This document shows, one piece after another, positions 1-11,135 of a stretch of 64,000 nucleotides of DNA (its first letter is position 1; each line of letters opens with the position of its first letter). Location: positions 4,981,525 to 5,045,524 of the forward strand of contig CAIIXF020000004.1 in assembly GCA_903813345.2 (NCBI GenBank). The letters run 5' to 3'. This DNA comes from Owenia fusiformis. Taxonomy: Eukaryota; Annelida; Polychaeta; Sabellida; Oweniidae. Position numbers and translations under genes: made by a program. The notes beneath the pieces are model-generated. The model was not told the DNA's origin, ran no database searches, and worked only from the letters and a program-made list of their open reading frames with translations.

Positions 1-1284
1 TAAGTACGTTACATTTTCGTTATTTTGGTGACGTAATTGTTAAGGTCGCTACTACGTTCCTGACACGTGATATTTAAGTCAAATGTAACGTTCTTTAAAC
101 ATCTATGCGAGTCCACACCTTCTTGTACCTACAACGTTCCATATCAACGTTACCAGAAATTTAGATTGGCCACGTATATTTGACGTAATGTAAGTACGTT
201 ACATTTTCGTTATTTTGGTGACGTAATTGTTAAGGTCGCTACTACGTTCCTGACACGTGATATTTAAGTCAAATGTAACATTCTTTAAACATCTGTGCGA
301 GTCCACACCTTCCTGTACCTACAACGTTCCATATCAACGTTACCAGAAATTTAGATTGGCCACGTATTTATGACGTAATGTAAGTACGTTACATTTTCGT
401 TATTTTGGTGACGTAATTGTTAAGGTCGCTACTACGTTCCTGACACGTGATATTTAAGTCAAATGTAACGTTCTTTAAACATCTATGCGAGTCCACACCT
501 TCCTGTACCTACAACGTTCCATATCAACGTTACCAGAAATTTAGATTGGCCACGTATATATGACGTAATGTAAGTACGTTACAGTTTCGTTATTTTGGCG
601 ACGTTATTGTTAAGGTCGCTACTACGTTCCTGACACGTGATATTTAAGTCAAATGTAACGTTCTTTAAACATCTGTGCGAGTCCACACCTTCCTGTACCT
701 ACAACGTTCCATATCAACGTTACCAGAAATTTAGATTGGCCACGTATTTATGACGTAATGTAAGTACGTTACATTTTCGTTATTTTGGTGACGTAATTGT
801 TAAGGTCGCTACTACGTTCCTGACACGTGATATTTAAGTCAAATGTAACGTTCTTTAAACATCTATGCGAGTCCACACCTTCCTGTACCTACAACGTTCC
901 ATATCAACGTTACCAGAAATTTAGATTGGCCACGTATATATGACGTAATGTAAGTACGTTACAGTTTCGTTATTTTGGCGACGTTATTGTTAAGGTCGCT
1001 ACTACGTTCCTGCCACGTGATATTTAAGTCAAATGTAACGTTCTTTAAACATCTGTGCGAGTCCACACCTTCCTGTACCTACAACGTTCCATATCAACGT
1101 TACCAGAAATTTAGATTGGCCACGTATTTATGACGTAATGTAAGTACGTTACAGTTTCGTTATTTTGGCGACGTAATTGTTAAGGTCGCTACTACGTTCC
1201 TGACACGTGATATTTAAGTCAAATGTAACGTTCTTTAAACATCTGTGCGAGTCCACACCTTCCTGTACCTACAACGTTCCATAT
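1..1284. repeat. 190-bp tandem satellite (about 6.8 copies, runs off left edge)
   Basis: Units begin at 1, 191, 381, 571, 761, 951 and 1141, an exact 190-bp period with a few substitutions per unit and no indels. The seventh unit diverges near 1285. Each unit carries about nine ACGT tetranucleotides, far more than the 0.7 expected by chance. Diagnostic variants alternate between units (CATCTATGCG versus CATCTGTGCG, and unit ends TATATATGA versus TATTTATGA), so the array behaves as a dimeric 380-bp higher-order repeat except at its last unit. No open frame spans it. Confidence 0.97.
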
Positions 1285-1909
1285 TTAACGTTGCTACAAC
1301 TTGAGACATATATTCTGACGACGTTATCACAACGTAAAATTGTTAGCTGGGAAAGGCTTTCAGAGGGGTAATCTGGAAATTATACTTAATGTTTTAGATA
1401 ATACCCTAATTGTTATATAATCTGGTTTAGCAGTGTTTTAATGATCAGAGATAGCTTGATAGTTGATTGATTGATTGCAATCAGAAATGCCATTTGTTTA
1501 AGCTAAACTTGATCAAGTTAATCTGAAAACATAGGATCAAATCCTATGCTAAGACATTGTTATATAATCTGTTTTAGCTAAATCCTATTTTTTACTTTAA
1601 AAAAGGCAAACATAAAATAAAGTGAAAGTTAAAAAATGTTGTATTTCTATTGTTTATACAACTTATTAACAGCTATGTAAGAGTTACAATATATACATTA
1701 CATTATATACGCCTACAGTATATAATATTGAAAAATTGAATGTTCTAATAGTTTTTAGTTGTAATACACAAACATAAACAATACAGTTCATTCTACACCA
1801 GTTTCGAGTAGTATTAGAACAACTGTTTATTATTCACCAGAATTGTACGGTGCCAATTGTACAGTGTAGTCCATGTTCACTCAGTGTTACACAGATATGT
1901 CCATATATT
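1285..1909. other. AT-rich spacer between satellite and MULE
   Basis: No coding potential was seen. The first 60 bases are still rich in AACGTT/ACGTT, like decayed satellite. Part of it is probably the 3' flank of the minus-strand MULE gene. Confidence 0.5.
1826..1831 (-). terminator. candidate polyadenylation signal AATAAA for the MULE ORF
   Basis: The plus strand reads TTTATT, which is AATAAA on the minus strand, about 80 bases past the stop codon of the 628-codon ORF. This is by position only; chance AATAAA is common in AT-rich DNA. Confidence 0.3.
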
Positions 1910-3796
1910 CTATGAAGCAGTTGGGGCAGCGACCTTACCGCAAGACTTCAACAGGCGTTCCGTTGTTATTTCCCCCTCTATGTATCTCTCCCAGATCCTG
2001 TCTAGTCGTCCTTGAATGTTTTTGTAACGACGGCGTTGGAAACGGCGGAGTTTGCCTTCCTTCACTAACTTGGTGTGTAGGTCAACGAGCCTTGCTTCAT
2101 CGTGCAGAAGGGGTATCAGCATGTACATTGGCAACTGTGATCGACCTGCTCTCCCGTTGATCCTGCGATGCCACCCCTCAACATTAATTTTTGTCCGGAT
2201 CGCTTGATTGAAGACGCTCCATGTTGAAGGTGGCCAGATGGTTGAAGTAATCCACGTATCATCGATGTAATCCATGATGGGCTGGAGAAGAGGTGTCGCT
2301 CTCTCAGCAAGGCTGGCAAACGCTGTTGGGATGTGCTCATATGGTAGGTATGGCAAGGCAAACAGTTGTCTGATGAACTTGTGGATGGCTCTATCAGATG
2401 TGTATGCTACCTGCAGGCCATGTTCCTGGATCTTCCTCCAAACAGCCTGTGCCCAGTGGAACACACAGCCAGAGAGCTGTACATCGTCAGGGAATTCCCT
2501 GCGCATTGCTCCCCAAAGACCAGCCTCAAAGTCCGCAATTGCCTTTACTAATCCAAGACTAGGGATCAGATCGATGACCGCCCTCAAAACTGCCTTGTAA
2601 TCCCGTTTCCTACGTCGAGACATCAGGACACAAACAAGAGGTTCCTGCTTGATGTCACCATCTTCCCCCTTGATGAAGGCATGGATTGAGAAGAGTTGGC
2701 TGAAGGGGTCACTTACGATCTTGAAGGTACCATCCATATACCAAACCTTGGCCTTAGCCAAGAGATCCAGCTGATTTTCTTTCGCAAAGATGAGATGACG
2801 TGCACCATCGACCATTGCAATATCCTGCTGGAGGAATCCAGGGGGTAGGAAGTGTTCGGCAACTTCAAAGTTGAGATCTGTTGGCTCAGTTGGTCGAAGC
2901 TGTTGTCGGGCCCGATTGGCCATCCTGACAAGATTATCAGGGATAAGTTGGTTGTTGGCTGGAATATCCCTTTCATCCCTCACGAGTACATCCTCCACAA
3001 TGTTTGAAGCAGATCTGTACATAGATTCCTTAGCTGTCCTTTTCACATCAAGAACAACCTTGATGCGACTTACAGCATCCATATTCGGCTCATGGATGTG
3101 AAGTTGTGGGCCTCTGGTAAATGATGACCCACGCTGGGTGACTCTAGCTGGACAAAGGGTAATCTTGTTACGAACACTGCATCGCCAGGAAATACGAGAG
3201 TCAGTCTTGGCTTTAACGGTGTATGTATATCCTGTAGAATCCACAAGCTTTTGATTGCCCCGCTGTGAAGCTTGGCAGATGACTTCATATGTCACTGCAA
3301 CTGGTTCGACAGGGGCGACATTATCAGGCAGCTGATCCTCCATTAACGTATCAGCTTGATTCCTATCCGGCACATCAAATGGTCTGTCAACATAAAACGA
3401 GGCTTCCATTAGCCCTGTAATGTTCGGAATTTGTACGCTATATTCTTGCAGGGATGGTGGTGTGACATGGGTCTCACCCAATTCGGGTTGAATCGCAGTG
3501 CTCTCTGCGGCAGGAACTCCTATTGACGAATTTGTCCCCTGTGAAATTTCACTGGCACTATTAAGCAGGTCCTCTAGGTTGCGGTGTTGACAATTGTTGC
3601 ATCTCCACAGGATAAGGTCCCCATTACGCTTCATGGACCAATACTCTTCTCTTGAAAATAGCGGACTGCAAGTTCTGTGTTGTCTTCCAGAGCATACTGC
3701 ACAGGTCAGAGAGTCTTGCTTTGGACGAACTGTCCTCTTGCACTCTATACATGGCCTAGATGGCGCTGGCATCCTGTTGTTGACTATCTGGATCAC
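1910..3796 (-). CDS. MULE-type transposase with PHD-like and FLYWCH zinc fingers, intact ORF
   Basis: Uninterrupted 628-residue ORF. An N-terminal PHD-like finger has CxxC at C16/C19, CxxC at C32/C35, H40, C43 and a final CxxC at C66/C69. Around residues 170-235 lies a FLYWCH-like finger (CQASQRGNQKLV, then WRC, C and HIH). The MULE transposase core follows at about 350-460, with the DGTFK motif (first catalytic Asp), ADFEAGLW (second acidic position) and the typical CVFHW motif. MULE transposases cut and paste Mutator-like DNA elements; FLYWCH fingers are common in animal relatives. No terminal inverted repeats or target duplication were seen around it, so it may be an immobilised copy, a domesticated gene, or an element with diverged ends. 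The single exon and lack of any break argue for recent insertion or selection. The start ATG at 3796 was chosen because it precedes the first zinc-finger pair. Confidence 0.85.
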   Translation of the reverse strand: MIQIVNNRMPAPSRPCIECKRTVRPKQDSLTCAVCSGRQHRTCSPLFSREEYWSMKRNGDLILWRCNNCQHRNLEDLLNSASEISQGTNSSIGVPAAESTAIQPELGETHVTPPSLQEYSVQIPNITGLMEASFYVDRPFDVPDRNQADTLMEDQLPDNVAPVEPVAVTYEVICQASQRGNQKLVDSTGYTYTVKAKTDSRISWRCSVRNKITLCPARVTQRGSSFTRGPQLHIHEPNMDAVSRIKVVLDVKRTAKESMYRSASNIVEDVLVRDERDIPANNQLIPDNLVRMANRARQQLRPTEPTDLNFEVAEHFLPPGFLQQDIAMVDGARHLIFAKENQLDLLAKAKVWYMDGTFKIVSDPFSQLFSIHAFIKGEDGDIKQEPLVCVLMSRRRKRDYKAVLRAVIDLIPSLGLVKAIADFEAGLWGAMRREFPDDVQLSGCVFHWAQAVWRKIQEHGLQVAYTSDRAIHKFIRQLFALPYLPYEHIPTAFASLAERATPLLQPIMDYIDDTWITSTIWPPSTWSVFNQAIRTKINVEGWHRRINGRAGRSQLPMYMLIPLLHDEARLVDLHTKLVKEGKLRRFQRRRYKNIQGRLDRIWERYIEGEITTERLLKSCGKVAAPTAS

Positions 3797-3931
3797 TTGG
3801 CCTCTTTAGTAGTAGAAGTAGATTACTATATGTATTGTTGCTATAATAACTGAAGTCGAAACTGACTTGGAAACATTCTTCCTGCCTTAAATAGCAGTTT
3901 CTGTTAATCCTGGTCTCAAATGCCAGTCATT

Positions 3932-4180
3932 CTGCCTTCCCTAATCTTGCTCAAAATGTCTAATGCCTTCCCTAATCTTGCTCAAAATGTCTAATGCCTT
4001 CCTAAATCTTGCTCAAAATTTCCAATGCCTTCCTAAATCTTGCTCAAAATGTCTAATGCCTTCCCTAATCTTGCTCAAAATGTCTAATGCCTTCCCTAAT
4101 CTTGCTCAAAATGTCTAATGTTTTCCTAATCTTGCTCAAAATGTCTAATGCTTTCCTTAATCTTTCTCAAAATGTCTAAT
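3932..4180. repeat. 31-bp minisatellite, about 8 copies
   Basis: Consecutive copies of a unit reading approximately TGCCTTCCCTAATCTTGCTC followed by AAAATGTCTAA, with small substitutions. It lies between the 5' end of the MULE ORF and the mariner element. Confidence 0.93.
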
Positions 4181-4221
4181 TATGTCAGTGTTAAACATCT
4201 AGATTATATCTCACTCAAATA

Positions 4222-5515
4222 CGAGGGAAGATCCAAAAGTTTCCGGCCTAACATAGTTCCCGATGTCTGAGAGCAACCATTCTTCACAGTTCAAATGTTG
4301 CTTATGTATGAACATAATTTATGCATATGATTAACCTCTAGGGGTCACAGCCTCATTTTGAAAATATTCATAATGAGGTCAGGTCACAGTGGCTGCACAA
4401 TGGAGAAAACTGAATATAGAGCTGTGATAAAGTTTCTATATCAAGAAGAAAATGGAGGGTAGGAAATCTACGATAGACTTAAGGATGTGTATGGGGAAGG
4501 TGCTCCCTCCTATTCCACTGTAAAATTTTGGGTGGCTGAATTTAAATGTGGACGGGAATCAATTTCTGATGCACCACGTTCTGGAAGACCTAAAGATGTC
4601 ACTTCAGATAGAAATGTTGATCTTGTCCATCGAACAATATTGGAAGATAGGCGGAAATCTATACGTGAACTTGTAGAAGAAACTGGATTATCATATGGTA
4701 CCGTTTGTAGAATAATTCATGAAGATTTACACATGCAAAAGTTAAGCTCAAGATGGGTGCCCCGTATGCTCACAGAGGACATGAAAACAAAACGAGTTGC
4801 TGTTGCAAGAGAGCTTTTGGACATGTATAACACTGATCCACAAGGTTTTATGGAGAGAATAGTCACTTGTGATGAAACATGGGTGCGTCATTTTGAGCCT
4901 TCAACCAAACATGAGTCAATGCAATGGAAACATATGGGGTCCCCACCCCCAAAGAAGTTTCGCACCACCCCATCCAACAAAAAGATGATGGCCACCATTT
5001 TCTGGGACTGTGAAGGTCCTATCTTAGTAGACTACCTTCCAAGAGGTACTACAATGAATGGAGAATATTATGCTGCTTTGTTGCGTACTTTAAAAGCTAA
5101 ACTTGATGAAACCAGGCCACACAAAGTCCGTCTTGGAGTTTTGCATCAACAGGACAATGCACCTGTTCACACAAGCCAAGTTGCTCGTGATGCAGCGGAA
5201 GAATGCCATCTGGAATTATTACCGCACGCACCCTATTCTCCAGATCAAGCACCCAGTGACTATTACCTATTTGGGAAACTCAAAAAATCTCTACGAGGGC
5301 AACGCTTTGATGATGATGATGAGGTCAAGATAACTGTTAACCAGTGGTTGGAGGGTCATGCTCCTGATTTCTTCAGAACTGGACTTGAGATGCTGCCAAG
5401 AAGATGGGCCAAGTGCATCGAAGTACAGGGAGACTACATTGAAAAATGACACTATCATTTTGAAAATCCATCAACTAGAACTATGTTAGGCCGGAAACTT
5501 TTGGATCTTCCCTCG
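4222..5515 (+). mobile_element. mariner element, 1.29 kb, full length
   Basis: Perfect terminal inverted repeats of about 35 bp (left CGAGGGAAGATCCAAAAGTT, right the complement) are flanked by TA on both sides (4220-4221 and 5516-5517), the Tc1/mariner target duplication. The 1.29-kb length is standard for mariner. The identical ends and one-codon defect suggest a young insertion. Confidence 0.95.
4400..5449 (+). pseudogene. mariner transposase with a single nonsense codon
   Basis: Reading from ATG 4400 gives an N-terminus of mariner type (MEKTEYRAVIKFLYQEENG), then a TAG at 4460-4462 (codon 21), then 329 further in-frame codons to TGA at 5447-5449. The helix-turn-helix DNA-binding region precedes the DDE/D core. 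The catalytic positions are visible: CDETWVRHFEP (D1), QQDNAPVHTS (D2) and YSPDQAPSDYYLF (D3), D2 and D3 being spaced as in the DD34D mariner class. The rest is uninterrupted, so one substitution inactivates an otherwise complete gene. An internal start at 4487 would lack the first helix-turn-helix. Confidence 0.92.
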
Positions 5516-5714
5516 TATGTGTCATTTTATTGCTTATCCCTTCATTTCATAATAAACTAGCTTTGTGCGTATTCTAAATAATATGCATTGAAAGATTTAC
5601 TGCAAAGTATTTTTTATTATTTCTAAAACCTTGTAATGTAATGTATCCTGACATGGGACATGGTGGACACTGGCACTGCATAAACATATAAAATTATTTA
5701 AAAAAATTATGATA

Positions 5715-6770
5715 CAGGGTGTTCCAAAAGTAACAGGACTGGTGCTGGCATTTTGTCAATTCTGCACTGAGTGTCTTCATATTTTCAGAAATTTTACTTT
5801 GAAGTATTGCAACTAAGATTAAAGATTTTCAAAAAAAAATGATTAAATGCGGACAGAGTTATGGTTACTATAGTAACATGACATCACAATACCCGGGGCA
5901 ACTTTTTCATGAAGATGTGATATCCAATAATTTTGTATTACTGAAGAAAGTATCTAATTCAGCTATTACAATACAACATTTCTTTTTGTTTTATTAGTTG
6001 CTTTGTATAATGGTGTTGCTATACAACTCAGATTCAAGCATGATTTCATAATAATAATATTTATTCAATTTCCTTGAATAATTTATTCAATTTCCTTGAA
6101 TCTATGTATAACAGTCTGCACAATTCACGGTTGAGTTTTTGAAAAGGCCCAATTTGAAGCCAGTCATTCAACTTGATAACACGCCTGCCTGCAAGTCAGC
6201 ATTAAAGGCCACTGCAGCTATAAAAGAGTTAGGTCTTGAGGTCTAAGACCATGCACCATACTCTTCTGATCATGCAATATCCAATTTTTACTTAAATGGA
6301 GAATGGATCGAATGCTAATCAGCGCGGTAAGACCTTTAAGATGAGATTGACCTTCTCCAAGTTGTCCAATTGACCCTGCGATGTCCTCAAATGGGTTCAC
6401 TCATGCGTTTGAGTCCTGGATACAGAGTTCTACTCTTGTACTGACCAAAGAGGAGTCCATTTTTCAAAAAGAGGATACAAAGGAATATCAAATGATGTAA
6501 ACCAAAAGTGTAATTCCCACCAGTTGTTGCATTTCAACTTTGATATGGGATGTACAAAATGCTTAAAGTCTGTGTAGCTTTCTGTGTGGAATGTTGCCCC
6601 GGGTATTGTGATGTCATGTTACCATAGCAACCATAACTGTGCCCGGGTTTTATAATTTTTGTCGAAACTTTGCATTTTTTATCACAATACATGAAAGTAC
6701 ATTATGTAAAATTTTGAAGACAATCTGTGCATATTCAACAAAATACCAGTACTATGTAGAATTATCTCCA
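5715..6770 (+). mobile_element. degenerate mariner-type element, about 1.05 kb
   Basis: The left end reads TA then CAGGGTGTTCCAAAAGTAAC. Sub-terminal inverted repeats pair 5870-5905 with 6598-6640 (both contain the GTTACNATAGNAAC and ACATCACAATACCCGGGG-type strings in opposite sense), and outer arms pair about 5740-5785 with 6715-6765. The interior holds a transposase remnant. The right terminus is diverged, so the end coordinate is approximate. Confidence 0.75.
6150..6306 (+). pseudogene. transposase C-terminal remnant in the degenerate mariner
   Basis: The frame reads QLDNTPACKSALKATAAIKE, a stop, then DHAPYSSDHAISNFYLNGEW. These match the second and third acidic motifs of Tc1/mariner transposases (QDNAPAH and HAPYSPDLAPSDFYLF types) with a stop codon and loss of key residues. 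It is non-functional. Confidence 0.75.
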
Positions 6771-7008
6771 TTCTCCAGGTGCAGCACTTGACTGTCATGT
6801 CATTAGAGCTCAAAAATATATACTTTTAATTACATTAAAATTGGTTAAATAAGCTCATTTGATGTCATAATATTATATTTGCTGTTTGTGGCTTAAATAT
6901 TTAATCCAAAGATTATCTTTTCACAGCATTAACAGATGAAGTTTCTAAAGTCCACGTTTCCAAGTTATAAAAAATGAAAACTATATTTTTGTCATTTTAT
7001 ATAAGGAG
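6771..7008. other. AT-rich spacer, nothing recognised
   Basis: No ORF, repeat or RNA signal was recognised. Confidence 0.4.
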
Positions 7009-7180
7009 AGATGAGTTGTCTAGGGGATGAGTTGTCTAGGGGATGAGTTGTCCAGGGGATGAGTTGTCCAGGGGATGAGTTGTCTAGGGGATGAGTTGTC
7101 CAGGGGATGAGTTGTCCAGGGGATGAGTTGTCTAGGGGATGAGTTGTCCAGGGATGAGTTGTCTAGGGGATGAGTTGTCC
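7009..7180. repeat. 16-bp minisatellite, about 10-11 copies
   Basis: Tandem copies of GGATGAGTTGTCTAGG with a T/C variant at one position (TCTAGG or TCCAGG). One unit near 7150 is one G shorter. Confidence 0.96.
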
Positions 7181-7758
7181 GTAAGCCTCACAGTGGACCC
7201 CCTGCAACTGTGGATTCGTAAAAAAGAATCCACACTTTACGCCAACAACTGTATGCTGAAAGGGGCAAATATGTTTTCTCTAACTTAAAACCCATACACT
7301 GTCACCTATGCAAGCTAAACGGTAATCCTGAGTAACCTACACGCTTTAGTAATAGCCAATTTTCAGTTGATTTTATTTTCAGTTGACCTTGCATAGCTAA
7401 AGCAAAGAATACATATTTAGCAAGAAAATCCATCTGGCAATTTTACTTTCAGAATGTGCACTCTTGATTCTTCGAGCTACAGTCAAAGAAAACAGTTATA
7501 TTCATACCTTTTTCTGCTTTTAGACCTTGTCGATATCCATATCAGATACAGGTTTTCCAAATCTAGTGTTAGAATCGGAGGAATATCCAGGCTCTGATAT
7601 GTCGGATGTTTCGACACTGTACCGTAAATCCAATGTGCCAATTTCACTACTATCTATTTCATATTTATTTACTCCTCCTATAAGTTCCCCAGGAAAGTTT
7701 TCAAGATCTTCATCTGTGTCGATATCTGTCAATTCCTTGAAGGTATCCTGAGTCAATA

Positions 7759-10700
7759 GAGAGGTTTCGCAAAACGTTTTTTAGCTCCACGGATCCGTAT
7801 CCGTAACGTATTTATCAGAATTATGCGTTGTCAGTTCAATTTATACGTGAAATGATACGGGAAACACGAAAAATGAGGCTTTTGTACGTTGGTCATTTAC
7901 GTATCCGATTTTACCCTTCGATTCTATTGTTTTTAGTTCTAAAGGTATCACTATATGAACAAGCACAGTGTGCTGTGTATAATTTGACTAAAATTTGGTG
8001 AATGAATTTGTTTATTGTTTGAAATAAATCGAGTTTTTCAAATGGTATGTTCAATTCATTTTACACTGTATGGAATGGTATTGCAATAATTACAGTGTAC
8101 ATGTTTCGCACAACGTTTTAGCTACCCGTATCAAAATCCGTAACGCATCGATGGAGTAAAAGTGTACTCAATACGTTTGTGATACCAACAGCAATACCGA
8201 AAGTACGTAAACTAACACTTTCTGTGCGTAGTTGTCTCCGTATCTATTTTGTCCTTCAAATCTTGATAAATTTTTCCCTAAATGTATAATTTTAGTAACA
8301 CACATATGTTATCATGTGTGTCGTGCTAATTTTGATGAAGTAATAGCCTTATCTGCCGATATATTTGATTATAAGCGATGGGCCTGCAATTTTTACAAAT
8401 AAAGCTTTAGTCACATTTGCTAATAGGCAGATGTAAGGTCTATCGTTTCTGGGGCCAATAGTAATACCGTAGTCAATTTCTTAGGGACATCAAACCAATG
8501 GTTAGCAGCTAGGCCACCTGAATATATATTTTGTGCCTTAAGTCACGCTCCGAATTCATATAGAGCAGGGTCTTGGGCTTAGTTTGAGTATAGTAGCTTG
8601 TTCCTGACCTCGACAATAATGTGATATTGGGTCTAAAGATGGCGCCCCGCATCACTCTTGCCCGTATCCAGCTTGTGGCAAGGGGGGGGTGCATTTTTGA
8701 CTTAAAACTTCCGAGAAGTGCTCAGTATGATGAAAAACTGAATGATTTTGAAAAAAATTCTAGCCAGGTAGCTTCTTCCCGTTGACTTGAACACGCATCA
8801 AGTCATGCAATCTATGTCAAATAGTAAGCGGCCTCGTTTGGGGGTCCAGGGAGACTAGTGCCCTGAAGTTTAGTGCCCAAGCTTCCCCGAACCACCGTCA
8901 GTGATTATGTAACAGGTAGAGTATATTTCTTTGATCCTAGGATGATGATATTGGCGTATCATTTTCATTTTTGCCTGACATCCAGATCCTGTAACGGACC
9001 TTCTCTCTTACATATGAGTCACGGTAGGGGCCCCAGATGTTCCTAACTCTTGGGTAGTGGTCCATGATGTGTTCTTCATTAGCAGCCCTGTGATGATAGG
9101 GAAGGGGGGTTGTAATTCAAGTACATATTCAGTAGATATCGGGTTGTCCCCGATTGTTTTGTGCAATTGTCTCCAGTTGGAATAACTTAGTTGAGTAAAT
9201 CGGTATCAACGTTTCGTTGTGGTTTATTGGTTGTGCCTGATTGTGTTTTGATGGGTTGAGTAAATCGATTGAGTATTTGACTAAGACTGGTTGTGTAATG
9301 GTGGGTTAGTGTCAAGTAGGTATAGGTTTTGCCGAAATGTGTTGTGTACGTTTGAGACTAGGTTCTCTTTTGATGGTTGTTAGTCTGGTGATTTAGTATC
9401 GGGTTGTGTCCCATTGTGTTATGTTAATCTTATAATGGGTTGTTTTCTCTTCTGAATATGTTCTGTTGGTTGGCTAGCTGGTTGTGGCTAGTCGGGTGGG
9501 GTATCTTGTTTTGTCTGATTGTGTTGTGTTATTGGCGTTGTCTCCAATTGGGTTAAGTTAGTTGTGTATCTCGGTATTACAATTATAATGTGTTTTTGTC
9601 TGTGCCTGATTTTGTTTTGATTGTTTGGTTTTGGGTTTTGAAAGATTGTTGTGTTACTTGAACAATGGGCGGTGTTTGCTTTTGTTGGTTTAACATTGGG
9701 TTGTGCCAAATTATGTGTTGATAATTTCACAGTTCGATGTGTTTTCATGGTTGTTAGTTTAGTTGTGTTTTATTGGTTGTGCCTGATTGTGTTTTTATTG
9801 TTTAGTGTTGGATTGTGCACAATTGTGTTGAGTTAATTCAACAATTGGTTGTGTTTGTCTTTGTTGTCTTATTATTGGGTTGTGACATATTGTGTTAATC
9901 TGACAGTTGGTTGTGTTTTGGTGGTTGTAAGTCAGGTTGCCCCAATGCTGGCTTTGGTGCTGGGTTATGCTATATTGTGTTCTGAGTATTTTGACACTGG
10001 GTTATGTTCTATTGTACTGTTGCATGATTGGTGATCTAGGTTGTGTTTGGTTGTAATAGGTTATATATGTCGAGTTGTGGGCTGTGTCCGATCAGGCTGT
10101 GGTGTTTATTGGGATAAGAAACAAATGGCCGGTTTAGGGTATTATGTTGTTGGTTTATCAGTTGATTCTTTGTAGACCCCAAGGGGGATATAGGGTATTA
10201 TGATGGTGAGATATTCAACTGGCATGGTAGGGGTTAGCTTCGCGTCGTTCTCTGATGAGTTGGTCCCCTGTTGTTCAATGAATTCAAGAAAAACAATGCT
10301 AATTTATCTTTTTACATAATATATTTTTTGTTGATTTCTCATACAAAACATACTTTTATTGCATAACTGATATATTTGTGTCGCTTTCTATGATCAAATA
10401 TGTTACTTTGTTCCCCTCCTTAGTTTATATGAGGCATGGGTTTTCAACTAAAGCCCATGTATGAGGAAAGGGGGGTGGCTTATGTGAAAACGTATGGTTT
10501 CCGAATGCCTTGGCCTTGCCCAAGTCGCTATTCTTTTTTGATCTTGAATTATTACCAAAATATACAGCTGCAAAAACATGAAATTAAAGGTCCATGTGCA
10601 GTATGGCAAGTGATTTTAGAAATGTTTACACATTTTGTGGCATAATGCAGTCACTGCACGTCACTAAATGACCACTATTCAGCCTGTCTGTTTTCAAACC

Positions 10701-11108
10701 CTTAAATATTCCCAAAGGTATAATTTGATGAATTGGTTATTGTAAACCGAGAAATAATCTTTTCTGGCCTAAAGGATATTCTTCATTTTGAAATTTGATG
10801 TCATGAAATTAATAAATGACACCTTAGGAATGAAAGGGTTAATATGTATTTTTGCACTCACCAAAAATACTTTTGGAGTTGTGATTCTGAAAGCTGACAC
10901 TCCCAATGGTGTTTTGAAATCTTAGTGCAGATGAAGCCTTTTATTTGACCCTAGTTTTCACGACTATTAAACACGGATTGAGATGCGTTTTTAATTACGT
11001 AATTCAAAAAACGAACTGCGAAACGAAAATTATCGAAATACGTATCCGTAAACGTAACGAGATACGGATGCGGATACGTTTTAGCTAATTCGTTTTGCGA
11101 AACCTCTC
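7759..11108. mobile_element. 3.35-kb TA-flanked DNA element with TIR GAGAGGTTTCGCAAAACG
   Basis: The left end GAGAGGTTTCGCAAAACG is matched perfectly by CGTTTTGCGAAACCTCTC at the right, each flanked by TA (7757-7758, 11109-11110). Sub-terminal regions on both sides repeat CGTATCCGTA-type strings, and a second internal copy of the TIR-like motif lies near 8105-8155. No transposase was found inside. The interior holds a long G/T-rich block. It is a non-autonomous element, possibly Tc1/mariner-like by its TA target. Confidence 0.8.
9130..10100 (+). repeat. G/T-rich degenerate repeat block, strand-asymmetric
   Basis: About 1 kb dominated by variants of GGTTGTGTTTGATTGTG and GGGTTGTGCC, strongly depleted in C on the plus strand. 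Short open frames here are composition artefacts. It resembles a decayed minisatellite inside the 3.35-kb element. Confidence 0.7.
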
Positions 11109-11135
11109 TAATGTATCCATCCTTACGTATTCCAT

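Larger units (their letters stand above)
7520..11135 (-). pseudogene. small acidic ORF apparently split by a TA-flanked element
   Basis: On the minus strand a 79-codon open segment (7756-7520) reads TQDTFKELTDIDTDEDLENF and continues acidic and Ser-rich to a stop. If the element at 7759-11108 and one TA are removed, the frame continues upstream into 11135-11111 and gains an ATG, giving an 87-residue ORF with no stop at the junction. The acidic, Ser/Asp-rich composition resembles N-termini of some transposases (piggyBac type), but no catalytic domain is present. It could instead be a host exon. The function is not recognised. Confidence 0.35.

Noticed and set aside
1-1284. CRISPR-like array
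   Set aside because: The units are contiguous 190-bp repeats without unique spacers, in a eukaryotic genome.
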